Source: Owenia fusiformis
Lineage: Eukaryota > Annelida > Polychaeta > Sabellida > Oweniidae
Assembly (NCBI GenBank): GCA_903813345.2
Contig: CAIIXF020000009.1
Coordinates: 36,575,759 to 36,639,758, forward strand
Direction: 5' to 3'
Length of the DNA: 64,000 nucleotides
The notes below the pieces were generated by a model that made no database searches, had not been told where the DNA came from, and saw only the letters and a program-made list of their open reading frames with translations. A program made the translations under genes and the position numbers. How positions within the stretch are numbered: position 1 is the stretch's first letter; every line of letters begins with the position of its first letter. Shown piece after piece: positions 36,359 to 50,700 of the stretch.

Positions 36359-37617
36359 CCACGATGCCCATGTCAAGCAGCGTGCCTACTAGGCACGCAG
36401 TTTGAAACTCTGACAAACTGCGCGCATATTTCAAAATGTGAGACGGGGAGGACACGACTCCCAAAAAGAGCCAAAATACAAAAAATACAAGGTTAGTCTC
36501 GTTCTAAAGATAGTACCATTCTGTGAAGATGAACTTAATTTACTCATAGTACTCAATGTTTTTCCCAATGTAAACCTAGTTATCTCAATATAAGGATCTT
36601 AAGTAACTTCTGTTTTCAAAATTTACAGTGTAAAGTTATATCTATGTCTTTTTATCGTCATTTGCCGTTTATTCAGCCATTGTGTCTGTGTATGCTAGAA
36701 TATATAGGATCACTCCATCTGATTAAATCAGGAAAGTTTGTGTTCAAAACGATAATACGCCATAAACGTGATTTAAACATTTTTCTTGTCAAACTGCGCG
36801 CCTATATTCACATGCATTTCCCAAACTGCGTGCCTCATATTTCCAAACTGCTTGCTTATCCAAGCTTGTTTTGTATTATTAGAAAACATAAGCGCCACAC
36901 AAGGCACATATGTGTCTAATAGTAGAACCCCATAATTGAAACACTATGAGAGTCCATCCACCAAGATGGTGATCTGAAAATAAAAGTTTTTTCGTTCCCA
37001 ACTTAATTGTCACTTCTATTATACATTTTGACATTCAATATGAAAATCTCATAAAATCTCACGATAAAGCAAAATTTCCAAAGCTACATGAAAAACACCT
37101 ACACATGCCTCTGTAGAAAATCCAATGATAATATGTAGTTTTAATAGTGTATGCGCACAGTTTGTAATTTCTGGCTAAAATAGGCGCGCAGTTTGTGATT
37201 TATTTCTTTTTAATCTCCTAATTATCTGTTTTATCTCGAAATATTTTGAATTATACATGATAAATGTGTAAGGAATTAAATATAAAACGAGTCTAAAGTA
37301 TTTGTCATTTATGTTTAAAGTGCTAGATCGATTTACGTATAAATTCCCGTTAAATCAGTGACGAAAATGCCATTAATCTGCTTATGTTTTAAAACTTAGA
37401 TTCATTTGCACATAGATTTTGCTAGTATTTGCAAGATTCGTATATTCGCCACAGAATGAACGCATTGAACAAGAAAACAATGCAGGATAAATGTCTTTAA
37501 ATTACGTTTCAAAATACAGACTCCAACTTAAATGATGCAATGTTCTTAGGCACGCAGTTTGTGATCGAAACAAACTGCGCGCCTAAGTAGGCGCGCAGCT
37601 TGACATGGGCACCGTGG
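36359..37617. mobile_element. Transposon with ACGATGCCCATGTCAAGC ends
   Basis: About 1.26 kb. The left end CACGATGCCCATGTCAAGCA and right end GCTTGACATGGGCACCGTG are inverted repeats of about 60 bp. The words GGCGCGCAGTTTG / CAAACTGCGCGCC recur in both orientations throughout (about ten times), giving an unusual array of possible transposase sites. It sits just past NDUFB10 and has no transposase frame. Confidence 0.75.
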
Positions 37618-37918
37618 GAACACTTTAAATTAAAAAGCTACATTCTCTGAATGATAGCTGATATCTACCCTAACACATCATCAAGAAGCTACAGTATACT
37701 CTGACTACTACATTTGATTTCACTTTGGATTATAAGATGTTAATTATGTTTTATGGTAGTAATTAAGGATGCGAAACAGATAATATCAGTTGCATAAAAC
37801 TTAGCGTCATGATTATTTAACTACATATTGTGGCTGGAAACAATCTGGTCTGATTGTGTAGTATATCGTGCATGTATTAATACATGGGGCTACTGGAGCC
37901 CGTTTCTCGAAAATATCA

Positions 37919-38733
37919 TTACCCTACTATCACACCAAACTAGTTCTCACTACGTTCTCGAAAACGGGCTTCAACTGTGTACGAACGGACTGGACCTACT
38001 AAGAACCGTTTGGGATCTATTTACAAACTTCATCGAACGTACTCGAACGGGTAGGTCCTCTAGAACTCAGACAATGCTCAAAATGTTCTCGTGGTCGTCA
38101 CGTTCTACAATTAGAACGAGTGAAAACGTACTAACGACGAGCTGGACGTACTACGAACGGAACCGTCGTACTTCAATCCTACTAGGGACGTTATAACAAC
38201 GAGTTGAACTGTCTGAGGACGTGTTTAGAACGAGGTAGAACTAATTGCAAACGGGTTTAAACTGATTAAGAACGTATTTAACACTGCTTATGAACGAGTT
38301 AGCAAAAATATAGCTATCACACCAAACAAGTTGCCACTGCGTTCTCCAAAACTGGTTTTAAACTGTGTGCGAACGGAATGAACGTAGCTGCAACTTTCTA
38401 AGGTCTATTTACGAACTTTATGAACGTTTTCAGACGGGAATGTGATTTTAGAATTTTGAATCGATTCAAAATTCGATGGCGACCATACCGTTCTATAATC
38501 AGGTCATGATGACCTTCTAGACTAAGGGACGCGTTCTACGACGTTGCACACCGACCTGGTGCGACCTGAACGAACTGCGAACGAGATGAACGTATTGAAG
38601 ACTGTTTAAGAACGAAGAAGCTAATTATTTCAGACATATTTCCCGACCACAGCCAGATTGAGCCCGTTTTACGACGTTTTCGTAGGACTGGCAAGAACGG
38701 GTAAGAACTAGTTTGGTGTGATAGGGGGGTAAA
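37919..38733. mobile_element. Inserted element rich in GAACG words
   Basis: About 815 bp between CCCTACTATCACACCAAACT and the inverted AGTTTGGTGTGATAGGGGGG, with TA(A) on both sides. The interior is dominated by variants of GAACG / CGTTC (for example CTACGAACGG). It interrupts the outer element about 27 bp from its left end. Confidence 0.7.
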
Positions 38734-39327
38734 TTACGATTTGCAGATTGAAGATTTTTGTTTTCTACGATGTTGTCCATGATTTTCCTAATTGCGTTTC
38801 TCGAAGCACCTCGTCAATGAAATCGTAATCGACGACTTTAAATGCCATGTACTTGATAGCAGTTGCCTAGCAATATAACAAATACAGTTTTATTGGCGCA
38901 ATCTTTGAAAATAAGTTTTACTGAAGAAATCTAGAAGATGAAATTAGCCTTGATATTGTAAAATTGTATTTATGTTGTATTTTTTTTAAATTTTACACAA
39001 CAGTCTCTGGCATCGCAAATCGGTTGAATAAAGTTGAAATTATCATTTTTACTAATTGTGTTCTACAAGTGAAGGTAAAGTTGCACTTTCGACCAAGAAG
39101 GCCCCTGTCTTGGTCGCAGACGTATTTAGCTGAAAGGGGTTTATAAAATAAATATGAAGACAATATTTTCCAAATACGGCACACATTCTTCCATTTTGAT
39201 CTGAACCGGTGGATCTGTTCTTTTAATTCAGAACATAGAATCTGTTAGGGAGGAAAAAGTTAACAATTGAATTGTTAAATGAATAGGCGCACGGTATGGT
39301 AAATTATGTTAGGTATTCTAGGATTTT

Positions 39328-39493
39328 TATGTCACCACCAAAAAGTGGTGACATATTGTTATGGTGTCCATTTTTGACGGTCTTGAAATGTTTTTTTTCA
39401 ACTTGCTTCAAATTGACCATTTTTTCAAAATCAAATTTCACAATAATATTGTGAGCAACAAGGTGATGACATTTTGTCATGTTAATGCCTTGT
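39328..39493. repeat. Short GTCACC/GGTGACAT repeat
   Basis: TATGTCACCACCAAAAAGTG ... GGTGATGACATTTTGTCATG TTAATGCC, a deleted relative of 34698-35118. It lies inside the 37892-40278 composite. Confidence 0.65.
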
Positions 39494-40278
39494 TTTTGTT
39501 TGAAGATATGAGATCTATTGAAAAAGGCCTATCGTCACCAACGTGTAAAAGTCAATTTAATTCAGGCAACACTGGTCTACACGACATGTAATGAATATTA
39601 TATATCACAAAACTAATGTCATTTGTTGGATTTTTAAAATAAGTCGCAATACGTTATGTAAAAAAATAATTGAAAAAATATTAAAATTGAACGGAAGGTG
39701 GATTAATTAATCATTTTTTTCAAATACGTAACTTTGTTGATTTGTTGAATTTTCTTGCAGAAATTACCGTTCATTCTGTCCGATCACCGGGCGTATGAAG
39801 ACCAGAACTTTTGCTTAACCTTCTAACAAATAACTGTACATAATTGTACTTAACAAACATCATTCAATAATACCCGGAATACTATTTTCTTCCAAAATAT
39901 AATACACGATAGAAACATAAGTTTGAATATTGAAATAACAAGAAAATTTAACTCGAATACTTTCGCCTCAGTTGCTTCAATATAGATACAAGGCCTGACT
40001 ATTTATTTATAGGCTATGCTTTCCCATCTGGTTTCCCCGGCAAATATTCCATTACTATCCCCAGATACGTTTCGTGCAGTGTTTTATAGACCAATCAGAT
40101 CACAGGAAAACAATCGTGGATGGTTGACGAGTACCCTAAGAGGTGTCGTCAATATCGTCTCCATCCACGATAAAATCGTAGATTGACGATAATCATCAAG
40201 TTTCGAGAAACGGAAAAATCGTAGAAGACAATTGAATTCACGAATCGCAATTGACGATGTTTTCGAGAAACGGGGTCC

Positions 40279-41706
40279 TGGCTAATAATTTGATTAGATG
40301 AAAACTAGATGATAAAAGCATATTTTTTGTGTTGACACAATCTGTTTTTTTTTGAAAGTTTTATCATCGAAATTTGAAAACAATTTTCAGTATGTATCTT
40401 GTTTATTATATATTATTTTAATCTGAAATTTTAATCATTTTAATTTTAATTTAATCACCAGCATTTTATATACTTAAATCTTAATTAGTCGTAGTAATGC
40501 ATTGATAATACCTTATTTGGAAAAAGTGTTGCTGTAATTTGCGATTATGCTAAGTCGCGATTATTGACACTGGAGTTATTAGAATGCAACTCTACGACTA
40601 TTTACTGCACACTCAAGAATGAATCAATATATTTTACATTGTATTATGGAGTGTTTTATAACCAGAAAATTGTGAATTTCATTTGTGTACATTTGCATTT
40701 GAGCTCAAGCATCTACTGAAGCAACTTATGATTCACTTTAACATGAGATCCATGACCAAATCCAGGTATATGTATAAACTTGCAAACAATCCCGGCTTAT
40801 GAGAGCAAGAGTTCTGAACTATTTGATTTTCTTCTAATTATATATACATGTAATCATGATTAATTTCATCTAAGGACTGAGTAAACACATCTGTTAAGAT
40901 AACTTTAAGTACAATATCTCATAATATACATTCACACCAGGCCTTCACTTTTATCACATCCATTTGTGAAATAATGGGGGAGTCCAGAACACTAAAAAAA
41001 TCACTAAATGTCATACTCGTGATATATTTTAATGTAGTCTTGCACCAAGTTCAGGTTTCATTCTTTTACTCTCTATGATTCTTTTAAAGACTGTTTAGTG
41101 AAAAATTCAACAGAAATTTTATAAAGAACTGATTCCAACATATTTTTGTTTGCTTTGCAACCTCTTTGCAAAATGTGGACAAAAATATACATCAAAAGAT
41201 GACATTATTGGTTCAGTACATATCTTTGTTAGCAATAAGTAAACACATTGAACTAATTAAATGATGTAATAGTCTCAAATATGACCTAAGTATGTATAGA
41301 TTATGTAATGTAAGTCTTTGCACCAGCTATTCACCTCATACTATATTTGGGATTATATAGTTTTGCAGAGATTCGCATCATCATTGTTTATTATTCCATC
41401 TCTGCTATATGTAACAGAACATGAACTTGAGTCACTCAAATTATTTATTGATATGGAATACAAAACCTGAATTTGGACTGTTTTGAAACAATACACTTTT
41501 AAAAATTGTATAGAGGATACTTGAAACGCATTAATAGATTGTTACATATTAAATTGTTATAATGTTTGAAAGAAATGGATATGAATTGCCAACGGAAGGA
41601 ACACACAAAAGTGAGTGAAAGTTTAATTGTTGATTTTATTGAAAATAAGTTTTTAAAATGAGATGTTTTTTTGAAATGGTTCAATCCCCTACTAAATATC
41701 CTAAAC
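40279..41706. other. Upstream region of the TRPA-type gene
   Basis: AT-rich DNA with no recognisable coding sequence or repeat. Any promoter and 5' UTR of the channel gene should lie here, but I cannot place them. Confidence 0.45.
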
Positions 41707-44700
41707 ATGGCCAAAGTCACAAATGAAACAGGTAAGGCAAATGAATTGCAGAAAGAGGATTTATTCAGACAAATTAAAAAGATATTATATTGAATAACAT
41801 TTCTGAACTTTAAAACATGATAAAGTTATTCATTTTGAACAAGCGTTATTATAAACTATGTGGTACATCATTTAGAAGGAAAGGCACTTGTATTTTGTTT
41901 TGTACTCTACATGTATATGTAGCAGTCTTAGCCTTGCATGGTATTTATGCCCATGGCTCTCCCCCCACTTTATATTTTACAAACTAAAAAATGGACTTGA
42001 CGCAAGACTGTCAAAATATACAGTTTCTATTTAATGAAATGAGGCTGGTGTGTTTAAAGAATCAAGTTCCTGTTACATTATCCTCCTCAAGGAAGCTAAT
42101 ATTACATTGAAGTAGGCTCAGTGACATGAAGTCAATATTTAGAAATTAATTAACAAACAATGAATTTCTCTTGATGTCTTCATTTGTCTGCCATGCATCA
42201 CTTTATGTCTACATTGCTTTCCAATACTTTTTGATTCTATCTGGTTCAAGTGATTCACTAATTGTATCATGTGTACCTCAGTATTTTAAAAAGGTGGATA
42301 TGTTTTCTACACAAAGAGCCTCTATTGCATTATTAAGCTAGTTCGGAGATGAATGGAGCAAATAAATGTTTTGTTTTCCTGATAAATGTATATTTCCCTC
42401 TTGATTTTTCCTGTATGCCAAACCTCCAATAATGTAATGTCTATGTATCCAAAATAGGACCCTTTTCGTCCCTTCAAAAACTTAAAATATGTGACCATAT
42501 TAAATCGTGGAACATAAAAAGAATATAATTAAGTTCACTTGAGCTTCTTGGCCACAAACATACAAGAAATTGATTGCCACTTTAAAATGTCCCTAATTAA
42601 GTCAAAATTTAAATAAAATTGATCCACATATAACCTAACAAAGTAGGTCCTCAAATTTTGATAACTTTGGATAAATAAATAATCTATATTGATCAATATG
42701 AATATTACACCTGGATCTTACAAAGTCTATTGAAATTGTATTTACCAACAAGCAGGTATTATTTCTAATTGATTAATGAGAGAATGTAGTGTTTATCTAG
42801 CACACTTCATATACCATCGCTAATGGAAGCAGTCACTTGACTATACTGCTCAGTGGCTAATTGTCTGCATGAACATTTCGATTTTCTTTAAGTTTCGAAA
42901 TTCACACCTTTGTGCGATGTCTTTAGTTTAAAATGGATAAATGGTAGAGTGAAATTACCTTTCTTCATCTCTCGGAAAAGGTTGGTATTTCTTTTAATTT
43001 TTCAAATTTTTAAGTTTTAATAGTATTGTAATGTGGTGATGAATTAATTTTGAACTTTTTGAACTGAGCACCCTCAGGAGCTTATAGCTTTTGCTCTGAT
43101 ATTTCCAAATAATGGAGGCAAATTATGAAATTTACCAGGTTGATCGCTGTGTATATGTTAAACACTGTGTCCAAGCTTCAATGGGAATATTGAAGGAACT
43201 CAAAGATATTCTTTTAAAAACTGGGTAAAGCAAAATCACGAATGTTGCTTTTAACATAGAATGAGTCAAAGATACTTTGACTTTTGATTTATAAATATGA
43301 AAATTGAATTAACTTAAGTCAAAATCACCCATGGATATATTAACCTGTAAATTCCTTGTGTATGTTATTTATTTAAATGTTATCTCATGTTTTCAGAAGG
43401 TGGTAGTTTGGCTGCAGACATTCTGTGTTGTAATCCAGATATACACGAGATTGTCAACACACAGTAAGTTGAGAAGAATTTGGTTAAGATTTGGAATACA
43501 AGCAAACAATCTAGTTGAAAATTTGCATATAAGGATTCAATCTTATTTTGATTTTCAATATAGCTTTTAGCCTGATCTACCTCTTGTAACATGGTTGTAT
43601 CTTTGGTTTGTCTGTTTCAGAGCTATCGGGGACAAGAATGTTGACCACTACACAGATTTAAGCAACAACCCTGCCTCATACCTCTGGAAACCCCCACCCC
43701 CTTATAATAAGCCTAAACCCCCCTCTGCAAAATCTGAATCTCCTTATAGCAAATCTGAACCCCCTTATATCAAAAGGAATACCTTTACCAAATCTGAACC
43801 TACTAATACAGTCCCCCCTTCATACCTCTTCAAACCCAAACCATCTCATACGAAACCATTGACTGTGCAGCATAAACTTGAGCTAGTCAACCATGCATAT
43901 ACATCTGGCAACTTCAACCGTCAACATAAAGGCCTGTCATATTGGGGTGCTATAAAGTCCACAACTGTCAATAATAACATGGAGGAAAATCCCAGAACTT
44001 TATTATCAATGCATGAAAAAATGGAGAGTTCTCATAAATTGAAATTGGCTGAAAAAGAAGATGCCTCAAAATTATCGAAAGTTATGCCAGACACTCCTGA
44101 TGAATCTGGTATCCTCAATGATACGAGTGGCAATGGTCGAGGTGCAAAGAGATTGAAAGCAGTACAACTTACAGCTACTATTGCTTCAGCATTCAACTCT
44201 AAAAGACCCAACAGAGGCTACAAGATCTCACGTCAACGGATGGGCTATAGGCACAGGCGTAAGAGTAACCTAGTTGGTGTATATAATGAGTCTTTCCTCT
44301 CTGATATCTTAGATGGAGAGGTAGATATATCACATATTACACTAACACAGGTAAGGGAACAAAATCATGTTATCGATTCATCTGATATATGATTTTATTT
44401 ACAGTTGGTAGAATTACTGTATAATTTGCTGTATATAGGTAATGGTGCTTGGTCTAGTTGATATATTGTTGCAATCTAAAAACAATTGATGGCTTATGAT
44501 TAGAATTTTTTCTTTTAGCCCTTGTATCAGCACTGTTCTCCCAAGATCTTTTCTCAACTTAATGCAAAAAATCTTCAATTTTGAATTAAACTGTCCAAAG
44601 ATAACTTTTTTGAATTATCCAAATATTCTGAACCTCATGGTAGGATTATCTCATTATATTAATCTTAAACACTATAAACACTATTATTGTTTAGGCTGCA

Positions 44701-47700
44701 CGAGAGGGCCTTGTGTACATCATAGAGCAGCATCTCAAGACTACCACTAATAAACAGTTGAATGAGTTAGACAATGATCTATTCACCCCTCTACACCATG
44801 CTGCCAGGTACAACAGAGTGGAAGTCATGCAACTCTTGCTGGATAAAGGAGCAGGTAAGTATATGAACAGCTTTGTTTAAAAATCAAATTCCTAACCGAG
44901 AGCATTTCTAAAGTTAGACTATATTGTGTAACTTTGTGTCAAATGGTATCCGCAACATGACTTCTATACGTAAGTTTAAATTGAGAAAATGAAAAATTCA
45001 TATCCAGGAAGTTCATTCATTTTGTTACATTGACCTCCATCAAAGTAACTAGGTGTGGAACAGTGTGTCATCATGGGGCACTTATACATCCCAGTAGGCC
45101 TCCAGGACCTTTTGTATATGATTGTGTATTCTGATTTAAATGAATCGTGTATTAATTTTATCTCATCTACATGTATACAGATCCTAACATCAAAGGCTTG
45201 GATGATATGATCTCTCTCCATCTGGCTGTGAAATACAACTGCATAGATGCTACAGAGATCCTACTCAAATACAAGGCTAATCTCAATGCTGTGGACAACA
45301 AGGGAAAGACTGCATTGCATTATTCTACTAAAAGAAGTCAAGATAAGATCACACAGGTATGATACCATATTAATGGTTTATTAAGGTTTATTGTGGCATT
45401 TATTTTCCAATCATGTGTTACTTCATTGTACTGGAATAATTTTAAAGTGGCAACAAGGCCTGTAGAGAGAAAATTCAAAAGATTTTACTTTTTCTGAGCT
45501 ATCAGGGCAAGATTTGGCTAAACATCTTCTTTGGCATACCTATTTTCTTAAAATGTATGGATAAACTATCAATTCCAGCATTAAGAAGTGTAAATTCAAT
45601 TCAAAGCTTTTATAAAGGGAGTCCCACTTATAGATTTTTAAGATCCACCATGTTTCAAGAGGAATATCAGCTGAAATAATGTTCATCCAGGGGGTTTCTT
45701 TGGAGATAATAAAAAAAGATATTAGTCTTGATGAAATATCAAGACTTAGATATATTTTGACACTGGTCCATGATCATTGAATTGGCCTCTGCACTAATTA
45801 TTGCACCTTTAAAGCATTGCTTTTTGGAGTTCTTAAAGAATGATATAAAAATGAAATTCTTCACTAAGCTAGAACCTCCCACAGCCCCACCCCCAGTGAA
45901 TAATGTGCCGACATTCATACACAACTTCACCTTTGGACTTCCCTCCTTTCCATTAACTGTTGATGTTGTTTCTGCTCAGATGCTGCTGATGCAAGACACC
46001 TGCAATGTGAATGCTGAGGATGAAGACCTCCAAACTCCACTGCATTTTGCTGCTGAGTGTGGCAGTGATGGCATCTGTAGCCTACTGGTATGTTTTCCTA
46101 TTAAGCTGTTATATTCAGAAAGAACAAGTTATCGCACTTTGATGTTCTATACAATTATAAAACCACACAAAACTTGATAAAACATATAGTTTGAATGTTT
46201 ACTGACCACTAAATGACATATCACCTGATGAAATCAACAAATCTATATAAATGATTTGATTTATTTATCAATATATTTAACCAATAGAGCAGGTCAAAAG
46301 AGTTCAAGCATATATTTTATGATAAGTAATTTTATCAAATATTTTGTTGTTTTAGCTGTCATGTGGGGCAGACTTACAGGCCAAGGACATCAATGACATG
46401 ACTCCCTTGATGTATGCTGCCCTAGATGGTCATGTCACTGTTATTGACCTTTTCTTAAAACAAGGTAGCTTAGATGTTTGTTTCAGGATTTGCATACTAT
46501 ATATAAGTGGTAATTAATTCGAGTGGTTAATTTGTATCTGTTGTATTAGTGTACACTTTGTTACATGTAAGACTATGTTATTATGATGTCACATATTTGT
46601 ATACAATATACATGTCTCAGTAAATGTAAATATAAACTTCTATTGATAATTCAAACAAGAATATCCTTTATTAGAGTCTCTCACCCAATTCAGAATGCAG
46701 CATAGCCATTCTCAAATTCTGAATAGATGAAAAATTGTTCATGCACCCGAAGATCTACATTATGTTTTGATGTCACATTTAGGCCTCACCTGTTGTTCAT
46801 GTTTTTATGACATTCTGAACAACTAGTGCTGAACTTCTACAGATTGAATGGCCTATCATTATCTATTCCTTTATCTAATCATTCCAGCTTTAAAGTCTGG
46901 TATGAAACCAGAGAAGTTAATTCTGGATGTTGACAATGAGGGCGCCACTAGTCTCCACCTTGCTGTACAGAATGGAAAATTGAAGGTTGGTGTACCATGA
47001 ATAAGTAACTTCCTCTAAAACGAAAAGTGACACTCGAAATACAAATATTGACCAAGAAAGTCTTATTTTGTGCATGTGAAGTGTAAATTCATTAATAATG
47101 ACTTAATGCATGTAATTACAGAACAAAAAATGAAAGTATACAAACTAAAATTTGAATGTCATTTGCAGGTTGCTGAGATTTTACTGATGAATGGTGCTCC
47201 AGTTGATTTCCAAAAGGTTTGTAGAGAACTGTAATTCATTGTTTTTGAAATAAAAGAAAATCATTGAAAAACTAGGAAAAACTGTAGTAAAAAGTTGAAG
47301 TCTTTTGCATCAAATGCATGCATAAAACTCCATAATGTCCTATGTATCATTATAGGCCAGAGGTATGACAGCTCTCATGCTTGCCACTATACAGGGATAC
47401 AAGAGCATTGTGCAGCTTCTACTAGACCACAAAGCATCTGTATTGATAGTTGATGAAGATCAGATGACAGTTGTGCACAAGTAAGGGAATATTTGCTGAT
47501 TGCATGCTGTTTCAAACAGAATGGTCAGAAAAGTGTCAAATTTTAGAAAATACAGGCACGCAAAAAGTCTCAAAAGATGTTTTACTCTTTTGGTTTCATT
47601 GGGCTCATGTGACATATTCAGGACAGGGTGAGATATATACACCTTGCCCCGAGGTCAGAGCTGTTTCAAACATGGTCAGAAAATCGTCAACTTTTAAAAA

Positions 47701-50700
47701 ATACAGGCGCACAAAATATTGTTATTCCTATTGTGTGCCTGACATAAACATTTAAAGGCATATTCTCTTATTCCTTCAGAGCGGCCCTATACAACCAAAC
47801 CACCATACTACCCCTGCTGTTGAGATGCGGGGCAGACTTGAATGCCAAAGATATAGACAACTTTACCCCTCTGTTGTGTGCCTCTTGGAAGGGCCACTCC
47901 AAGACTGTAAGGCTCATACATACATTGTATACCAAATTTGTTTATAAATTCATCATATGAGAACTTAACTTTCTTGAAAAGATGGTACCTAGTATCAATA
48001 CTGTTTGTGTACACTGCTGCAGGTTTCTTACCCCACAGAACAAAGTTTGATAGTTTAGGAATATAGAGAACCCATCTGTTCATTGGTTCGACTGTGTGTC
48101 CAGGTGATAACTCTAATTCTGGTTGACAGATTTGGTTCAAAATGGCTAATCAAATCAAAATGACAATTCTCAGTGGAACATTTTTCGAAGAGATTTACTC
48201 CACTATATATGGAGTTGTGGTTTTTCTCACGACATGTAATTATACTTCAATTAAAAGCACTTTGAAAATAAGATTCTATTCAGAACTTCAACAAATTAAC
48301 AAACAAACAAAAACAAATATATAACTATTTCAGGTGAGATTCTTGTTAGACCATGGGGCTCAGATTGCTGAAGTGGATTGTTCATTGAAGACATGTTTAC
48401 ACTGGGCAACTGAGTGTAACAACTATGAAACACTTACAACTCTATTACAGGTATGAATGAACATGAGGGTGATGTACTCTATTACTCTATTTTAATTACA
48501 TTTAATGTTTTTATCATGTTCAGTATTTAATGTGCAGTATTGAATTTTGATAAATTGATTTATTTTAGTTTGAGGGGATGTGCAATCTTATAGAGAGAAG
48601 GGATCAAAGCGACCAGACTGTTCTACATTACGCTGCTACATTGGGAAATATAGAAGTAAGTATATATCACATTAGTGTTTTCTCAATTTTTTACATCTTT
48701 CTATGTATTTCATATGCTTTAATCAAAACATAAAATACAGCAAGTAGCAAGTAAAAGATTGTACAGATAACATTAAATCAGCATATAACGCTTTAAATAG
48801 ATAGATTTCAATAAAGAGAACAAATCACTGTTGTAGGCAGTGCATTTGTTACTAGACAAAGGAGCTAGGCCAGGGACCAAGTTAATCTCTTATACATTGC
48901 ACTCTTATAGGCAGTACAACTTTTACTAGACAAAGGAGCTAGGCCAGGGAGCAAGGACCAGGAAGACAAGACCCCCTTGCATCTGGCTGCTGAGAGCAAC
49001 AATGTGGAGGTAGTGAGGTGCCTTATAAACCTGAGTGGGGCAGAGACCAATGATGATGACATAGATGGGAGAACTCCACTATTGCTAGCCTGTCTGCATG
49101 GACACAGTGTTGTAGTTAGACTTCTGTTGGTATTGGGTGCTGATATATCCAGCAGGTGATACAATTTAAGGATTTATTTACTTTTTATCAAATGGGTTAT
49201 ATCTTATTTACAATACATGTAATGCACTCAGAGATAAAATATGTTTTTTCTAGTGAGATTTGTTACACTGGGGAGATGACGTTTTTCTTATTACTTGTAT
49301 AATTGCAGGGATGATGATCAGAGAAGTGCTCTGATGTTGGCTGCTATGAATGGTCATGTTAGCGTTCTCAGCATTCTATTGGATAACCATTGTGACATCA
49401 CTGCTACTGACAGGTTAAAGGTGAATATTTATGAAGGCATTGTTTGAACATCTTATCGTTCTATTGAAGTAAAGTACCTCGAATTAAAGTGCATGTATAC
49501 TGGATCTAAAAATAGGAAATTCAGGAGTTTACAATTTAGAAGTAGATTTAGCATTGAAGTATTCAGGGTGTTTGAAGTGGTCCAAAATATAAAATATAAG
49601 ACATGAACCCATTGTGCAAGAGGTATCACTCAGCATTGGTATTAAGTAGAATATAATAAAAACAAAAGTATGTACAAAAAGGATATTTGGATATATGATT
49701 ATTTATTTTCCACAGAACACTGCATTACATTATGCCTGTATGGAGGGTCAGGCAGATGCTGCTAAACTGCTGCTAGACAACCAGGCCAATGTTAAAGCCA
49801 AGAATGTAAAGTCCCTGACTCCTCTTGATATGGCTATAGAGTACCAATGCTCAGATGTTGCTGTGGCATTACTCAAGCATAATAGGTGAGTTCAAAGGAT
49901 GAGTATGGGGATGTGTGAAATGATAAAAAAAGGTCAATGTCAAATTTGAAAAGGCAACACAGGGATGAGAAAATAGATGTTATGTATGTTCAAAGGAAGT
50001 ATACGTACGAGGATATGTAAATGATTAAAAGTCCATCATTATGGTCAATGGCCAATTTGGAAAGGCTACGCAGGAATAAGAAAATAGATGTAATCTATGT
50101 TAAACTTAACCAGAATGCTGATAAGAACCTACCAGGCATTATAGATTTCTATTTTTGTTCACTATGCCCCGACATCCATCTAAACATTACATTAAAGACA
50201 ATTTGCAAGCAAATAACCATTAAACTGGATTGGGGAAAGTAATTTGAAACTTCCAAGTATCGATATCACTAAATCTTGTATATGTAAATATTAAAATTGT
50301 AATAATTGTTCAAAATGCCATTTTACTTTAATGTTCCCTTTACTCAGTATGTTGCCATTTTATTGGCTCTGCTTCCCAAGCGAGTACAAGTGTATTCATT
50401 TGAGATTTATTTCATTTTTGAAGTAAATTCCAGTTGTTCTTATAGATAAAGAGGCTTATTCTTTCAGTTGGGTCTACTTTTATTTAAAGGTTATAATTTC
50501 AATATCAATTGTAAATCCTGCAACGAGTTATAGATTATTTATGATGACATAGAATATTTCATCATCATAAATTCTTTATATAATGTTTATTCAAGATAAT
50601 CTTTATACAGTGATAGGAGTACCACTCCACTTAAAAAGATAATAAATGCTCCATTTGTAATATTCAACCACTCTCTTCACTAAAGTACTGGTTAGTGTGG

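Larger units (their letters stand above)
37892..40278. mobile_element. Nested foldback element (outer)
   Basis: GGAGCCCGTTTCTCGAAAAT at the left pairs with TTTTCGAGAAACGGGGTCC at the right, about 2.4 kb apart. The word CGTAATCGACGA and its variants recur near both ends. Two other elements interrupt it (37919-38733 and 39328-39493), so it is the oldest layer. Confidence 0.7.

Noticed and set aside
37828-38196. 122-codon frame with RTR/TSWT-rich peptide
   Set aside because: It falls inside the GAACG-rich inserted transposon and has no similarity or splice support.
43112-43227. 38-codon frame MEANYEIYQ... as the channel's first exon
   Set aside because: Its only usable donors give the wrong phase: joined to 43397 the product meets TAG within three codons. 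The exon at 41707-41731 has a CAG|GTAAGG donor and the right phase.
43380-43592. Minus-strand 70-codon frame
   Set aside because: It overlaps channel exon 2 and its introns in antisense, with no conserved motif.
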